From contig JADJSS010000020.1 of NCBI GenBank assembly GCA_016711605.1, positions 1 to 64,000 of the forward strand: a stretch of 64,000 nucleotides of DNA. The letters are read 5' to 3'. The position numbers were made by a program, and so were the translations under genes. Positions 19,401 to 29,402 of the stretch are shown here, piece by piece (position 1 is the stretch's first letter; every line of letters starts with the position of its first letter). Below the pieces are notes generated by a model. The model had not been told where the DNA came from. It made no database searches and was given only the letters and a program-made list of their open reading frames with translations. Origin of the DNA: Saprospirales bacterium. Lineage in GTDB: Bacteria; Bacteroidota; Bacteroidia; Chitinophagales; JADIYW01.

Positions 19401-22004
19401 TCCACCACCGCCATTTCCATTAAATCCTAATTGTGAACAACAGTCATTGCCGCCTCTACCACCTGCGCCACCTGATGCACCAACAGCTCCACTATTTGCT
19501 CCTACACCAGCTACACCACCACCACCACCACTTCCTCCTGTTTGAGTGTTTTGGCAACAACTAGTACATATTGGATTGCAATCATCAGCACCAGATTGAC
19601 CTTTTGTTCCAGCTGAACCAGCACCGCCTGCACCACCTGCCGTTCCAGCATTTCCCGCTGTTCCGTTACCACTCGTCACGTTGCATCTTAAAATGGTGTA
19701 GTTTGATGAATTATCGACATAAATTGCATAGCTAGATTTTCCATGTCCATTTGCAGTTTGTCCTGTAGGACTTCCAGCAGTGATTGTTAAATCTTGCAAT
19801 TTCCAAGCAGTTTTAGATGCTGAACGTAAACCCATAACATGTTCTATATTTGCATTTATATTAGCTGTTCCAGTTAAAGATAATGTTGTTGTACTATTTT
19901 CATCTTTAGTCCATGGTGATGTTCCGGCATTAAAACCACCTTCAATAATAATATTAGATTCTAAATCTGTAATAGTGTTTATATTAAACGTTCCTTGAGA
20001 GACTCTAATATGTTTACTGCTTGTAGTATTAGCAAGTGCTAGTGCATTTGCTAATGTTAATTTTGGTTGAGTCTCAGTACCAGCATTTGCATCATTGCCA
20101 CTAGTTGATAAATAAACATATCCGCACGATGAAGTTGTTACATTGACTGTACATGTTGAAGTAGCATTAGCTGCAGCACAGGCATCGCCAACAGTCATAG
20201 TAACAGTATATGTACCAGTGTTTGCAAATGTTATATTGGTTGAAGAAGTATTAGGCGAAGAAATAGTAACGCCTGCAGAAGGTGAAACTGACCATGTGTA
20301 CGAAGTTGGATTTGCAACAGCTCCAATTGAAGGAACAACAGGAATCGAAAAAACTATTGGAGTACCTTGAGTAACTGTTGCACCGCATGCAACACTCGAT
20401 ATTGGCGGTGCATATGGAAAATAAGTAACTCTAACACATTGTGAGTAAGCATAACTAAATTGTGAGCCAACAGAAGTGGTGCTACCTGTACCATTCCTAT
20501 TAAATACCATCAATCTATAAATTCTAGTACCTGGAGTTTGTGGTGGTATATATGTCGAACAATTTGCACCTGCGATATCAGACCAGCCAGAAGAAGGACA
20601 AGCTCCAGGTGTTGGTCCAGTAACGTTAGTAACTTGCCATTGAAACCAAGTTGCATTGGTACTAGTTGTAGTTATAGTAGTTGGCGTTCCAATACATAGT
20701 GTATTATCTAACGTTGATGTTACAGTTGCTGTTGGATTGCTAATTGTCCATCTGTATTTTATTCTTGCGACATAATTTTCATATTGAGAAGAGCTTAAAC
20801 GAACTGGAATTTCAATAAAGTTATCTGTATTTGGCGGACTATTTCTCCAATTATTTATACTAAATGAACCAGTAGAGTGGTTGTCATCGCCATCCCAACA
20901 AACAGTAAAACCTGCAATAGTTATGCAACAATTTGCATTAAAATTATTGTCCCAATTTGCATCACCACAAGGTCTGTATAGGTTACCAAAAACTGTAGTT
21001 TCAAATCCATCATCTTCCCATAAATCATACTCAATATCAATGGATTGCATATTTGTATTTGCTGAAGAATAATTTCTCGTAAAAATGTTTGTATTCGCAT
21101 TATTCCATTTTGGAACATCTTGGCTAAATTTTATAGCTGTAGCAGGCCAAGCACCAAATGCAGTTAAATTATCTTTGGTTCTAAACTTTGCTCTTAGGTC
21201 TTCATCACCAGAAATGCTAACGCCACAAGTTCCACCATCCCAATCGCTGTCTGCGAATAAACCTACAAAATCTGCAGTTACAGTTATTGGTGCATCTTGA
21301 TAAGTTGGCGATGCACATAAAGGCGGAAAAGAATAAGTCCAATCCCATTGATATGCAAAAACAACAGTGTATTTATGTTCACCAGATGAAGTCATTACAA
21401 TTGGTTGCGTATAATTTACAACGCCATTATTTCCACCTCTAAAAAAAACATTTTGCCAAGAATTGGTAGTAGATAAATAATCATCACCAGAAGCACAAAC
21501 TCTTCCAACAAATGGAATATTGACACAGCAGCATTCATCATAATTTAATTCTGTTCCTTGTCCGCAAGATAAAAAATCACCTGTGCAATCTTCTTCATAC
21601 GCATCGGTTGTATAAACTTCAAATAAACTTGGAACTGTTACGTTTGACGGATAATTTACATCTAACAATTTATAACCATTTGCTTCAAGTGGTAGGCCAA
21701 CACTACGAACTGCATGCATTTGATTTGGATTAAACGAATAATAACGATTGTTGGAACCCCAAAATGTACATCCAAAACCATTTGGTGAAGATATATAAGA
21801 TGCACCACCACCAGACAAAACTCTTGCGCGAATATTTTCGATTGCATATTCATTGTTACCTAACTCGCCACAATTTGAACTTGACCATACTTTATGTGCC
21901 CAAACCCTTAGGCGAATTGGACCATCGTTATATAATTGGCTGAATGCAGTGTTTGCAATTATTACCAGCAATATGGCAATGTATAGATGCTTAGTTTTTC
22001 TCAT
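16411..22004 (-). pseudogene. giant glycine-rich T9SS-secreted surface protein, frameshifted
   Basis: One protein of roughly 1,860 residues broken near 19240-19400. The N-terminal half (22004 to 19398) has a signal peptide (MRKTKHLYIAILLVIIANTA), several cysteine-rich beta modules, a PKD-like domain (TYTWSVSPSAG, TYTVTMTVGDACA), and a parallel beta-helix start (YLSTSGNDANAGTETQPKLT). A glycine-rich stretch of GGAGG units follows. The C-terminal half (about 19370 to 16411) resumes the glycine-rich region, then carries more Ig-like modules, the LPVELVSFTG linker, and a type A sorting domain (GAYPNPTKDEFTV to VVKQ). Between 19380 and 19400 stops arise in frame; more than one indel is needed to rejoin the halves. 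The gene overlaps the preceding one by 14 bases if ATG 22004 is used. Cell-surface adhesion or a secreted matrix is inference. Confidence 0.78.
19112..19203. repeat. Two CCG trinucleotide tracts in the glycine-rich region
   Basis: Pure CCG repeats at about 19112-19134 and 19181-19203 (seven to eight units each), coding for polyglycine on the minus strand. They stand out as GC-pure tracts in a very AT-rich sequence. Confidence 0.8.
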
Positions 22005-22497
22005 TGCTGAAATAATTTTCATTAATAATATCTAATAAAATTTTATACGTATCGGTATCTGTTTTAATTACAATAAGTGTAATTGGAACAGAAGCATTCT
22101 TTTTTTGGAAATAGACAAAGCAACTTAGTTTTTTAATATCTAAATCAGCGCAAGTAGCAAAACTGGTAACGGACTCAACTACAATGGTATCTGATTTTAT
22201 ATGATATAAGTGTGATTTTTCAAAAGCACGCTTAAAAATATTTACATCAAAATTCTTATCGAAATCAGTTAAACATGCTTCGTTTTTTTTCTCAACACTA
22301 CTTACAATTGCGTTGTATTGCTGTTGATTTATTATATCATTAGCTAGTAAAGAAAAATTCGATTGATTGTATGCATTTAAATATTTAGATGTTAATTCTT
22401 GAAATATATCAACTTTAGTAGTATTACTTTCTGCCTCACTTGTAAGTGAAGAAAAAGTAATAATAAAGAAAACAACGAAGTGTAAAATTCTAACCAT
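21991..22497 (-). CDS. exported protein of unknown function
   Basis: A 168-residue protein with a signal peptide (MVRILHFVVFFIITFSS). The mature part is mixed helix/strand with FATCADLDIKKLSCFVYF near residue 115, whose two Cys could pair. No family was recognised. The opening MVRIL matches the opening of the surface protein at 2043. The stop lies 14 bases inside the start of the giant T9SS protein, so translation is probably coupled. It may be an accessory factor for that protein; this rests on position only. Confidence 0.65.
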   Translation of the reverse strand: MVRILHFVVFFIITFSSLTSEAESNTTKVDIFQELTSKYLNAYNQSNFSLLANDIINQQQYNAIVSSVEKKNEACLTDFDKNFDVNIFKRAFEKSHLYHIKSDTIVVESVTSFATCADLDIKKLSCFVYFQKKNASVPITLIVIKTDTDTYKILLDIINENYFSNEKN

Positions 22498-22592
22498 CTA
22501 ACATAATTAAAATAAATTTAGCTAATTATTTGCAATTCAGCAACAAATTAACACTCAAAAAGCAGACATATACAGTATTTTTTAGTGGATAA

Positions 22593-23447
22593 CTATTTTA
22601 CATTCAAAATTTTAAGTTTTTGTTGTTCATTCAATAAAAGCCAAAATGCAACTAGTGTTGTATGTTCATTAGATTTAACATTTTGCTCTTCGATCTGCCA
22701 ATTTCCAACTTGATTTTGTGAATTTAAAACAATTGCAATCAACTCATCACTGATATTTGGCTGATCATCCAACAAAGAAATCATTAAAACTGCTTCTACA
22801 AAGGCATCAAAATCGGAAATATTATTGTTATTATTTTGAACTGCAAAGGTTACATTATTTGTGTTTATATACAACTTGCAAATAGTATCTAATAATTGTG
22901 TTTTATATCTTGTATAAATTTCATTGGAAATGCATTTATTATAATTGAGATTTTTTAATTGCAATACTTTGTGCAACAACGAAAATTTGTTAAAATAAGT
23001 TGTGTCATTAAAATCTAAAATTGTTTTTAGTTGATTGCTGTCTAATTTATATTGACTGCACAATGCGCAAACCGTTTCTCTAAAATAATTATCAGCAATT
23101 TCGTTCGATTTTATTTTGGAAATAATTTCATTTTTTTGAAGATAATAATTTTTATTGTTGTTTAAACACAAACCATCAAAACACCAAATCATTCGTTTTA
23201 AATCTTCAAATTTATTTACCAAAGTACTGTCTTTATATTTTTTATTGATATACTTTCGTTGTAGAACTGGATACAGTATAAATGTTTCTAAATAGCCGAT
23301 TTTTTCGTTTGATTTCAAAAATTGTTCATAATAAGTAAGTGTTTTTTTAGTTGCAAAATTTAGTTTTATATTATGTTCAGCGCATGTTTGTGCTGAAATA
23401 ATGTAGCAATTAAAAAAGATGCCAATTATTAAAAAAAATGTTTTCAT
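22593..23447 (-). CDS. exported protein of unknown function, helix-rich
   Basis: A 284-residue protein with a signal peptide ending in IISAQ. The rest is predicted to be mostly helical and contains several Cys (TCAEHN, WCFDGLC, ETVCALCSQY). The C-terminal part reads NSQNQVGNWQIEEQNVKSNE followed by HTTLVAFWLLL, which recalls the repeats of alpha/alpha-toroid (prenyltransferase/terpene-cyclase-like) folds. That is a weak hint, not an assignment. It is first in a run of three exported-protein genes on the minus strand, 95 bases before the next. Confidence 0.6.
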   Translation of the reverse strand: MKTFFLIIGIFFNCYIISAQTCAEHNIKLNFATKKTLTYYEQFLKSNEKIGYLETFILYPVLQRKYINKKYKDSTLVNKFEDLKRMIWCFDGLCLNNNKNYYLQKNEIISKIKSNEIADNYFRETVCALCSQYKLDSNQLKTILDFNDTTYFNKFSLLHKVLQLKNLNYNKCISNEIYTRYKTQLLDTICKLYINTNNVTFAVQNNNNNISDFDAFVEAVLMISLLDDQPNISDELIAIVLNSQNQVGNWQIEEQNVKSNEHTTLVAFWLLLNEQQKLKILNVK

Positions 23448-23463
23448 CTGTTTATTATTATAG

Positions 23464-23583
23464 TTTTTAATGGTGCAGATGGAATTTACGATCTCTATTC
23501 AGTTATAATTTTTGTGTCATAGAACCACGTTTCACAAAAAATCATTTATGTTTCGAATGCAAACTCTAATACTCATTTCATAA
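23464..23583. repeat. Dispersed repeat, copy 1
   Basis: A core of 22 bases starting TTTTTAATGGTGCAGATG is followed, after an insertion of about 50 bases compared with copy 2, by a shared tail with TGTTTCGAATGC and ATTTCATA. Other copies lie at 25956 and 29182. Confidence 0.6.
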
Positions 23584-23701
23584 AAAATTATGCAAAGTAA
23601 ATGTAGTTTATTTAAATGAAATTTGATTCCTAAATTAAAGAATCTAACTGAATGTAAAAACAAATTGTATTTTTGAAGATTACAATCTAATTTAGCTTTT
23701 A

Positions 23702-24433
23702 ATGCCAACTGAAATTTATATTCCAATTATTCTATTTCTTGGTTCTTTAGTATATGCAACTTTTGGTTTTGGTGATGCTATTTTTGCGATGCCATTTTTA
23801 ACATTATTAGTAAGTACTAAAGTTGCCACACCTATCATGACATTAAATGGATTGACATTAGCAATACTAATGTTGATGAAACATCACAAAAATATCAATT
23901 GGAATATCACAAAAAAATTAGTATTCGCTGCTGTTTTTGGAATACCTATTGGAATTTATTTTTTAAAATATGGAAATGAAAATTTAATAAAAACGTTTCT
24001 CTATATTTTTATAATTCTGGTTGCATTATTTAATTTATTTTTCACAAAATACAAAGTAAATCTAAATGAAAAATTTGCGTATTTATTTGGATTTATAGGT
24101 GGAATTTTAGGTGGTGCATTTAATACTGCTGGACCACCAATAGTTATTTTTGGAATTTTGAAAAACTGGACAACTTTACAATTCATTGGAAATTTACAAG
24201 GTTATTTTATTGTCTCTGATGTATTTATTATTATAGGACAAATCATTTCAGGTATTTTAAATAAAACAGTATTGTATTATTTTGCAATTTCATTACCATT
24301 TACATTAATTGCATTTTTTGTTGGCAATAAAATTCGGCAGAAAATTTCTGAAGATCAGTACAAAAAATACATCTATTTCCTGTTGATATTAGTTGGTGTA
24401 TATGGTTTAATAAGAATTTATTTTCAACATTAA
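23702..24433 (+). CDS. TauE/SafE family permease
   Basis: A 243-residue integral membrane protein with about eight helices, matching the sulfite exporter TauE/SafE family (DUF81). The two conserved half-repeats are visible: LGSLVYATFGFGDAIFAMP at the start and GGILGGAFNTAGPPIVIFG near residue 140. Members export sulfite, sulfoacetate or other organosulfur anions, or are uncharacterised. The FGFGDA form, in place of GxGGG, is frequent in uncharacterised Bacteroidota members. TATTTTTG, an exact -7 element, lies about 24 bases upstream of the start. No sulfur-metabolism gene is adjacent, so the substrate is open. Confidence 0.85.
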   Translation: MPTEIYIPIILFLGSLVYATFGFGDAIFAMPFLTLLVSTKVATPIMTLNGLTLAILMLMKHHKNINWNITKKLVFAAVFGIPIGIYFLKYGNENLIKTFLYIFIILVALFNLFFTKYKVNLNEKFAYLFGFIGGILGGAFNTAGPPIVIFGILKNWTTLQFIGNLQGYFIVSDVFIIIGQIISGILNKTVLYYFAISLPFTLIAFFVGNKIRQKISEDQYKKYIYFLLILVGVYGLIRIYFQH

Positions 24434-24488
24434 TTATTTAGTTTCTTAATTAAATTCATTATACTTTTAACATTACAAACCAAAACAT

Positions 24489-25464
24489 ATGCACTATTTC
24501 AGAATAATAATTTCAAGTTTAATTTTGCTTTCCAGCTGCCAGCAATCAAAAAAATAAAACAAAAACGACTGTAAATGAAAAACAGATTGATGTAAGCCAA
24601 CCGTTTACAACAAACGGCTATGTAATATCAAGTAACGATGCTCTTTTAAAAAACTTTGATGATGCACATAACTCCAAAAATACAGATGCATTTAAAAAAC
24701 TATACGCACCGAATGTTTTTTATTATACCAAAGAAAAAACGCTCGATGAAGTCCTTAAAATGAAAGCTGCAGCATTACAAAAAAGTCCTGACTATATTCA
24801 GAAAAGCACGTTTGTAGAAGATTTTATCTATAACGATAGAATTGAAGTATTTTTTGATAAAACATTTACCATTTCTGGCAAAAGCAACACAGTAAGAAGC
24901 ATCTTAATTTTAGCTAGAATTGATACTGCAAAAAGTGAATTTAAAATTATAGAAGAATCAGATTTGCCGTCGAAGAAATATCTCAAGAAACAAGATAAAA
25001 CAATTAGCAATGATGCTGATTTTAATGGTGATGGTAAAAAAGAATATGCAGAAATTATTGCACCAAAAATTATAGAAGAAGAAATGAATTGTGCAAACGG
25101 CGATTGCATTACTGAAATAAAATTTTCGGATAATTCTATAAAAAATATCGAAATCAATAATTGCATTGGTGGAATGTTAGAATTAGAAGGTGATTTAAAT
25201 AATGATGGTGCTGAAGAAATCGGAATTTTGGATGATTGGTTCACATCGCGTTGGGGTCGATATATTGTTTACACCAATAAAAATAGCACTTGGCAAGTAT
25301 TAACTACTTTATCGGTAGATAGATTTACAGTGATGGATGATGCTAAATTGCGTTCGTCATTAGTGCGTAAAATCGGTAAAAATAAAGTTGAAATTAGCAA
25401 TTATATTTGGAATGATGAACAAGCAGATATGATTATTAAAAAAAGTATTATTACAATTCCATGA
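24489..25464 (+). pseudogene. lipoprotein with two DxNxDG motifs, frameshifted
   Basis: Lipoprotein of about 325 residues if repaired. ATG 24489 opens a lipoprotein signal (MHYFRIIISSLILLSSCQQS with lipobox LSSC). At 24547-24553 an A7 run breaks the frame; with six A the reading runs directly into the long frame ending at 25464. The region after the break starts NKTKTTVNEKQIDVSQ and includes an NTF2-like YAPNVFYY segment. Two calcium-loop-like motifs follow, DFNGDGKKE and DLNNDGAEE, as in FG-GAP/VCBS-type outer-surface proteins. The function is unknown. Confidence 0.68.
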
Positions 25465-25527
25465 AAAATATAAAACTTATTACTACCATTTTTTTTTATA
25501 ACTTTAAATAATTAAAACACCAAAATT

Positions 25528-25912
25528 ATGCCAACTATAAGTTTAATTTTCGCAACTATTGCAGCTATATTTCACGTACTTTTCTTTTTAATGGAAAGTG
25601 TATTTTGGATGAATCCAAAAGTGCACAAAACATTTGGAATGAAAAAACCTTGAAGAAGCTGCAAACTTTAAATTGTCATTTTTTAATCAAGGATTTTATA
25701 ATTTATTTTTAGCTATTGGTGTTTTTGTTGGTATTTATTTGCTACCAGGTGAATTGGAGCTTGCTGGCAAAACATTGATTTTATTTTGTTGCTATAGCAT
25801 GTTTGCTGCATCTATTGTTTTATTTATTTCAAAACCTGGAATGCTGCGTGGTGTTTTTATACAAGGACTTTGTCCGTTGGTTGCAATTGTATGTAATCTT
25901 TTTTGCAGATAA
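25528..25912 (+). pseudogene. DUF1304 family membrane protein, frameshifted
   Basis: A repaired product of about 127 residues fits the DUF1304 family: MPTISLIFATIAAIFHVLFF, then ESVFWMNPKVHKTFGMKKP, EEAANFKLSFFNQGFYN, and three more helices to the end. The break is at about 25645-25652 (AAAAAACCTTGAAG), where dropping one T restores the frame. The family has four helices and no known function. The gene lies 63 bases after the lipoprotein gene on the same strand. Confidence 0.75.
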
Positions 25913-25955
25913 TTTTATTCATTTCTAAACACAATTTAATCTGAATATTGTATTA

Positions 25956-26004
25956 TTTTTAATAGTGCAGATTGAATATCTATTAACATTTCTTTTATTT
26001 TGAA
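25956..26004. repeat. Dispersed repeat, copy 3 (shortest)
   Basis: Core TTTTTAATAGTGCAGATTG, then AACATTTCTTTTATTTTG-like tail as in copy 2. It overlaps the stop of clpB. Confidence 0.5.
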
Positions 26005-28598
26005 CTATTTCTAAGAGATATTTCTTCTTCAAAACAATCAGCAATAACTGGCTTGTCTTTTTGAATTTTATCAGCAATAATCATTTTGGAAAGCTGATTG
26101 ATTAACTCTTTATTGATTAATCTTTTCAGTGGTCTTGCTCCATATTGTGGCTCATAACCTTCTTTAGCAAAATGTTCAACTAATTCATCGGAAAAGCTAA
26201 TGTCAATTTCCATTTCTGCTAATTGTTTTTTCAGATTTTGCAATTGAATTTTTACAATCTCTTTAATATCATTTTGCAACAATGGTTTAAACATAATCAC
26301 TTCGTCAATTCTATTGAAAAATTCTGGTCGCAACACACGTTTTATCGCATCTAAAATTTGCACTTTTGAGGTTTCTGTTGCTGTAAAAATATCGTTATCA
26401 GTTTTTACATTTTCAAAATTTTGTTGAATTAAATGCGAACCAATATTCGATGTCATAATGATAATTGTATTTTTAAAATCAACCGTTCTGCCTTTATTAT
26501 CTGTTAATCTTCCATCTTCTAACACTTGCAATAAAATATTAAAAACATCTGGATGTGCTTTTTCAATTTCATCTAACAACACCACAGAATATGGATGATT
26601 GCGCACAGCTTCGGTTAATTGTCCACCTTCATCATAGCCAATATATCCTGGTGGCGAGCCAATTAATCGAGATACAGAATGTTTTTCCATATATTCACTC
26701 ATATCAATTCTAACCATTGATTTTTCATCATCAAACAATAACTCAGCTAATGCTTTGGCGAGCTCTGTTTTTCCAACACCAGTTGTTCCAATGAACAAAA
26801 ATGAACCTAGTGGTTTTTTCGGATCTTGCAAACCAGCTCTGCTTCTACGAATAGCATCAGACACTGCAACAATTGCTTCTTCTTGTCCAACTACACGTTT
26901 GTGTAAATAATCTTCTAAGTTGATCAATTTATCTTTTTCTGCTTGCAACATTTTATTCAATGGAATGCCAGTCCAGCGCGACACAATTTCTGCAATATTT
27001 TCACTTGTAACTTCTTCTTTCATCAATCGGCTACCTTGCTCATTTTCCTGCAATTCTTTTTCCATTTTAGCCAAATTCGTTTCTACTTCTTTAATTTTTC
27101 CATAACGAATTTCTGCTACCTTTCCATAGTCGCCGTTGCGTTCTGCTTGTTCAGCTTCGAGTTTAAAATTTTCAATTTTTATTTTTTCATTTTGAATTCT
27201 ATCTACAATGGTTTTTTCGCTTTGCCATTTTGCTTTAAACGCATTTCTTTTTTCACTTAATTCAGAAATTTGTTTTGATAAATCTTCTACTTTATTTACG
27301 TCATTTTCTTTTTTGATAGCTTCACGTTCAATTTCTAACGTACGAATTTTTCGTTCCAATTCATCTAATTCTTCAGGAACAGAATCCATTTCTAAACGCA
27401 GTTTTGCGGCAGCTTCATCAATTAAATCAATGGCTTTGTCTGGCAAAAAACGATTCGTAATATATCTATTTGATAATTCTGCAGCAGCAATAATGGCTTC
27501 ATCTTTTATCGTTACCTTATGATGATTTTCGTATCGTTCTTTCAAGCCACGCAAAATAGAAATAGTATCTTCTACACTTGGTTCTTGCACAATCACTTTT
27601 TGAAAACGACGTTCCAATGCTTTGTCTTTTTCAAAGAATTTTTGGTATTCATTTAAAGTAGTTGCACCAATGGCACGCAGTTCACCACGAGCCAATGCTG
27701 GTTTCAAAATGTTAGCAGCATCCATTGCGCCGTCACCACCACCAGCACCAACCAAAGTATGAATTTCATCAATAAATAAAATAATTTGTCCGTTAGAATC
27801 TATCACTTCTTTAATCACTGCTTTCAAACGTTCTTCAAATTCACCTTTGTATTTCGCACCAGCAATGAGCGCACCCATATCTAACGAATAAATAATTTTT
27901 GATTTCAGATTTTCTGGAATATCACCAGAAATAATACGAAACGCAATGCCTTCAGCAATGGCAGTTTTACCAACACCAGGTTCGCCAACTAAAATCGGAT
28001 TATTTTTTGTTCTTCGTGATAAAATATGCAATACACGGCGAATTTCTTCATCACGACCAATCACAGGATCGAGTTTATTAGATTGCGCTAGTTGATTTAA
28101 ATTTTTAGCGTATTTATCTAATGAATTATACGTTGTATCTGCACTTGGATTGTTCACGGTTTGTCCTTTTCTGAGTTCTTTAATAGCTTGTTTTAAATTG
28201 GTTTCTGTGATATTATTTTGCTTCAATAGTTTTGAAGTTGCATCGTTTATACTTAATAAAGCTAACAACAAATGTTCGATTGAAACATAATCGTCGTTAA
28301 ATTCTTTCAAATAAGAATTTGCTTTTAACAAAACTTGTCCCATATTTTGAGATGGATATTGCATGCTATCACCAGAAACGGTTGGTTGATTTTTCAATAG
28401 CGTTTCTAGTTCTAAATTAATTTTATGAATATCAGCATTTACTTTTTTGAATAAAAAAGGCGTAACATCTTTATCGGTTTCTAAAATTGCTTTCAGTAAA
28501 TGAAACGTATCTAATGATGCATGTTTTGCATTGAATGCCAATTGCTGCGCTTGCGCAATAGCTTCCTGCGATTTGATGGTATAATTATTTGGGTTCAT
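25995..28598 (-). CDS. clpB: ATP-dependent chaperone ClpB
   Basis: An 867-residue protein disaggregase that works with DnaK to rescue aggregated proteins. In order: the Clp N-terminal repeat domain (1-150), AAA+ module 1 with Walker A GEPGVGKTA and Walker B IILFIDEIHTLVGAG, and the long coiled-coil middle domain (about 400-530) that marks ClpB. AAA+ module 2 with GTTGVGKTE and VVLLDEIEKAHPDVFN follows, and then the small C-terminal domain. No ClpP-binding tripeptide loop is obvious. I chose ATG 28598 (MNPNNYTIKSQEA), the usual family start; the frame is open 66 bases further upstream. dnaK lies 3 genes away in the opposite orientation. Confidence 0.96.
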   Translation of the reverse strand: MNPNNYTIKSQEAIAQAQQLAFNAKHASLDTFHLLKAILETDKDVTPFLFKKVNADIHKINLELETLLKNQPTVSGDSMQYPSQNMGQVLLKANSYLKEFNDDYVSIEHLLLALLSINDATSKLLKQNNITETNLKQAIKELRKGQTVNNPSADTTYNSLDKYAKNLNQLAQSNKLDPVIGRDEEIRRVLHILSRRTKNNPILVGEPGVGKTAIAEGIAFRIISGDIPENLKSKIIYSLDMGALIAGAKYKGEFEERLKAVIKEVIDSNGQIILFIDEIHTLVGAGGGDGAMDAANILKPALARGELRAIGATTLNEYQKFFEKDKALERRFQKVIVQEPSVEDTISILRGLKERYENHHKVTIKDEAIIAAAELSNRYITNRFLPDKAIDLIDEAAAKLRLEMDSVPEELDELERKIRTLEIEREAIKKENDVNKVEDLSKQISELSEKRNAFKAKWQSEKTIVDRIQNEKIKIENFKLEAEQAERNGDYGKVAEIRYGKIKEVETNLAKMEKELQENEQGSRLMKEEVTSENIAEIVSRWTGIPLNKMLQAEKDKLINLEDYLHKRVVGQEEAIVAVSDAIRRSRAGLQDPKKPLGSFLFIGTTGVGKTELAKALAELLFDDEKSMVRIDMSEYMEKHSVSRLIGSPPGYIGYDEGGQLTEAVRNHPYSVVLLDEIEKAHPDVFNILLQVLEDGRLTDNKGRTVDFKNTIIIMTSNIGSHLIQQNFENVKTDNDIFTATETSKVQILDAIKRVLRPEFFNRIDEVIMFKPLLQNDIKEIVKIQLQNLKKQLAEMEIDISFSDELVEHFAKEGYEPQYGARPLKRLINKELINQLSKMIIADKIQKDKPVIADCFEEEISLRNSSK

Positions 28599-28799
28599 TT
28601 TTATAATTTGATAATTAGTTGATTTGAAAATTTGAAAATGATTTACAACAATTTCAAAACTCATAAACTAATCATCAAAACATATGCTAACTCTCAAAAA
28701 CCAAAAGAATGTGTAACAAATCAGCAATTATAACAGAAAAAAACAACACTATCTGACGAAAGTACAGAAAAAACAATAAAAACATGACAAAATTACTTA

Positions 28800-29165
28800 T
28801 TAATCTTCGTCAACTATAAATTTCTCAACGGTAGCGCAGATAAAAGAAAATGCTAAACTAAATATTAACGCAGCAATCCAACCACCAACTTGAAATCCAG
28901 GTAAAACATTATCTGTTAGAACAACCATTCCAGCACTGATTACTAATGAAAATAAACCAAGTGTTAAACACGATATTGGTAATGAAATAAAATTCAAAAT
29001 TGGTTTTAAAAATGAATTTAAGACACTCAACACCAATGCAACTTTTACAGCATCCATGACACTATTTACCATAGGATTGGAAAAACCATTCCATAATTGT
29101 GGTAACAAATACGACAATCCGATTACTGTTGCAACTTTAATTAAAAAACGAATTAGAAACTTCAT
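28800..29165 (-). CDS. phage holin family 4 / PF04020-type membrane protein
   Basis: A 121-residue membrane protein of the widespread PF04020 family, with four hydrophobic helices: LIKVATVIGLSYLLPQL, VKVALVLSVLNSFLKPIL, SLVISAGMVVLTDNVLPG and the last at the C-terminus. The conserved LPxxCLTLGLF loop is seen. The name comes from a weak likeness to holins; the role is unknown and there is no phage context here. The start at 29165 (MKFLIRFL) leaves out an upstream extension of 24 residues that is open but lacks membrane character and covers the dispersed repeat. Confidence 0.8.
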   Translation of the reverse strand: MKFLIRFLIKVATVIGLSYLLPQLWNGFSNPMVNSVMDAVKVALVLSVLNSFLKPILNFISLPISCLTLGLFSLVISAGMVVLTDNVLPGFQVGGWIAALIFSLAFSFICATVEKFIVDED

Positions 29166-29181
29166 CTGTATATTTTTATTG

Positions 29182-29252
29182 TTTTTAATGGAGCAGATGG
29201 AATCGCAAATAAACATTTCTGTTTGGAATGCGAACAATCATGCGTATTTCAT
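29182..29252. repeat. Dispersed repeat, copy 2
   Basis: Core of 22 bases beginning TTTTTAATGGAGCAGATGG, then AACATTTCTGTTTGGAATG and ATTTCATA. It lies just upstream of the PF04020 gene start. Confidence 0.6.
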
Positions 29253-29349
29253 ACTTATATTAATTGGTACAAAAGTATACTATTTATCGCATTTTTGAAA
29301 TATTTATAATGCTAAAATTATTTTCCGTCATTTTGTCATACATTTTCCA

Positions 29350-29366
29350 TTGGCACATTAGTTGTA
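29350..29366 (+). promoter_or_regulatory. Candidate sigma-54-like -24/-12 promoter of dnaK
   Basis: TTGGCAC, 5 bases, then TTGTA. The GG and the GT lie 10 bases apart as in sigma-54 promoters, though the -12 dinucleotide is GT, not the canonical GC. A start near 29378 would give a 25-base leader for dnaK. No TAnnTTTG element was found here. Confidence 0.4.
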
Positions 29367-29402
29367 AAATGTGGTTAAGTCTTAAACAATAAAATTAATA
29401 AA

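Noticed and set aside
19071..19430. Open frame rich in His/Arg on the plus strand
   Set aside because: It is the antisense reading of the glycine-rich CCG tracts of the T9SS protein.
23532..23726. 64-residue open frame on the minus strand in the spacer before the TauE gene
   Set aside because: It overlaps dispersed repeat copy 1 and the TauE start; composition is low-complexity.
28800..29165. Prophage holin
   Set aside because: The family name is only historical; there is no other phage gene, and such proteins are widespread in bacteria as chromosomal genes.
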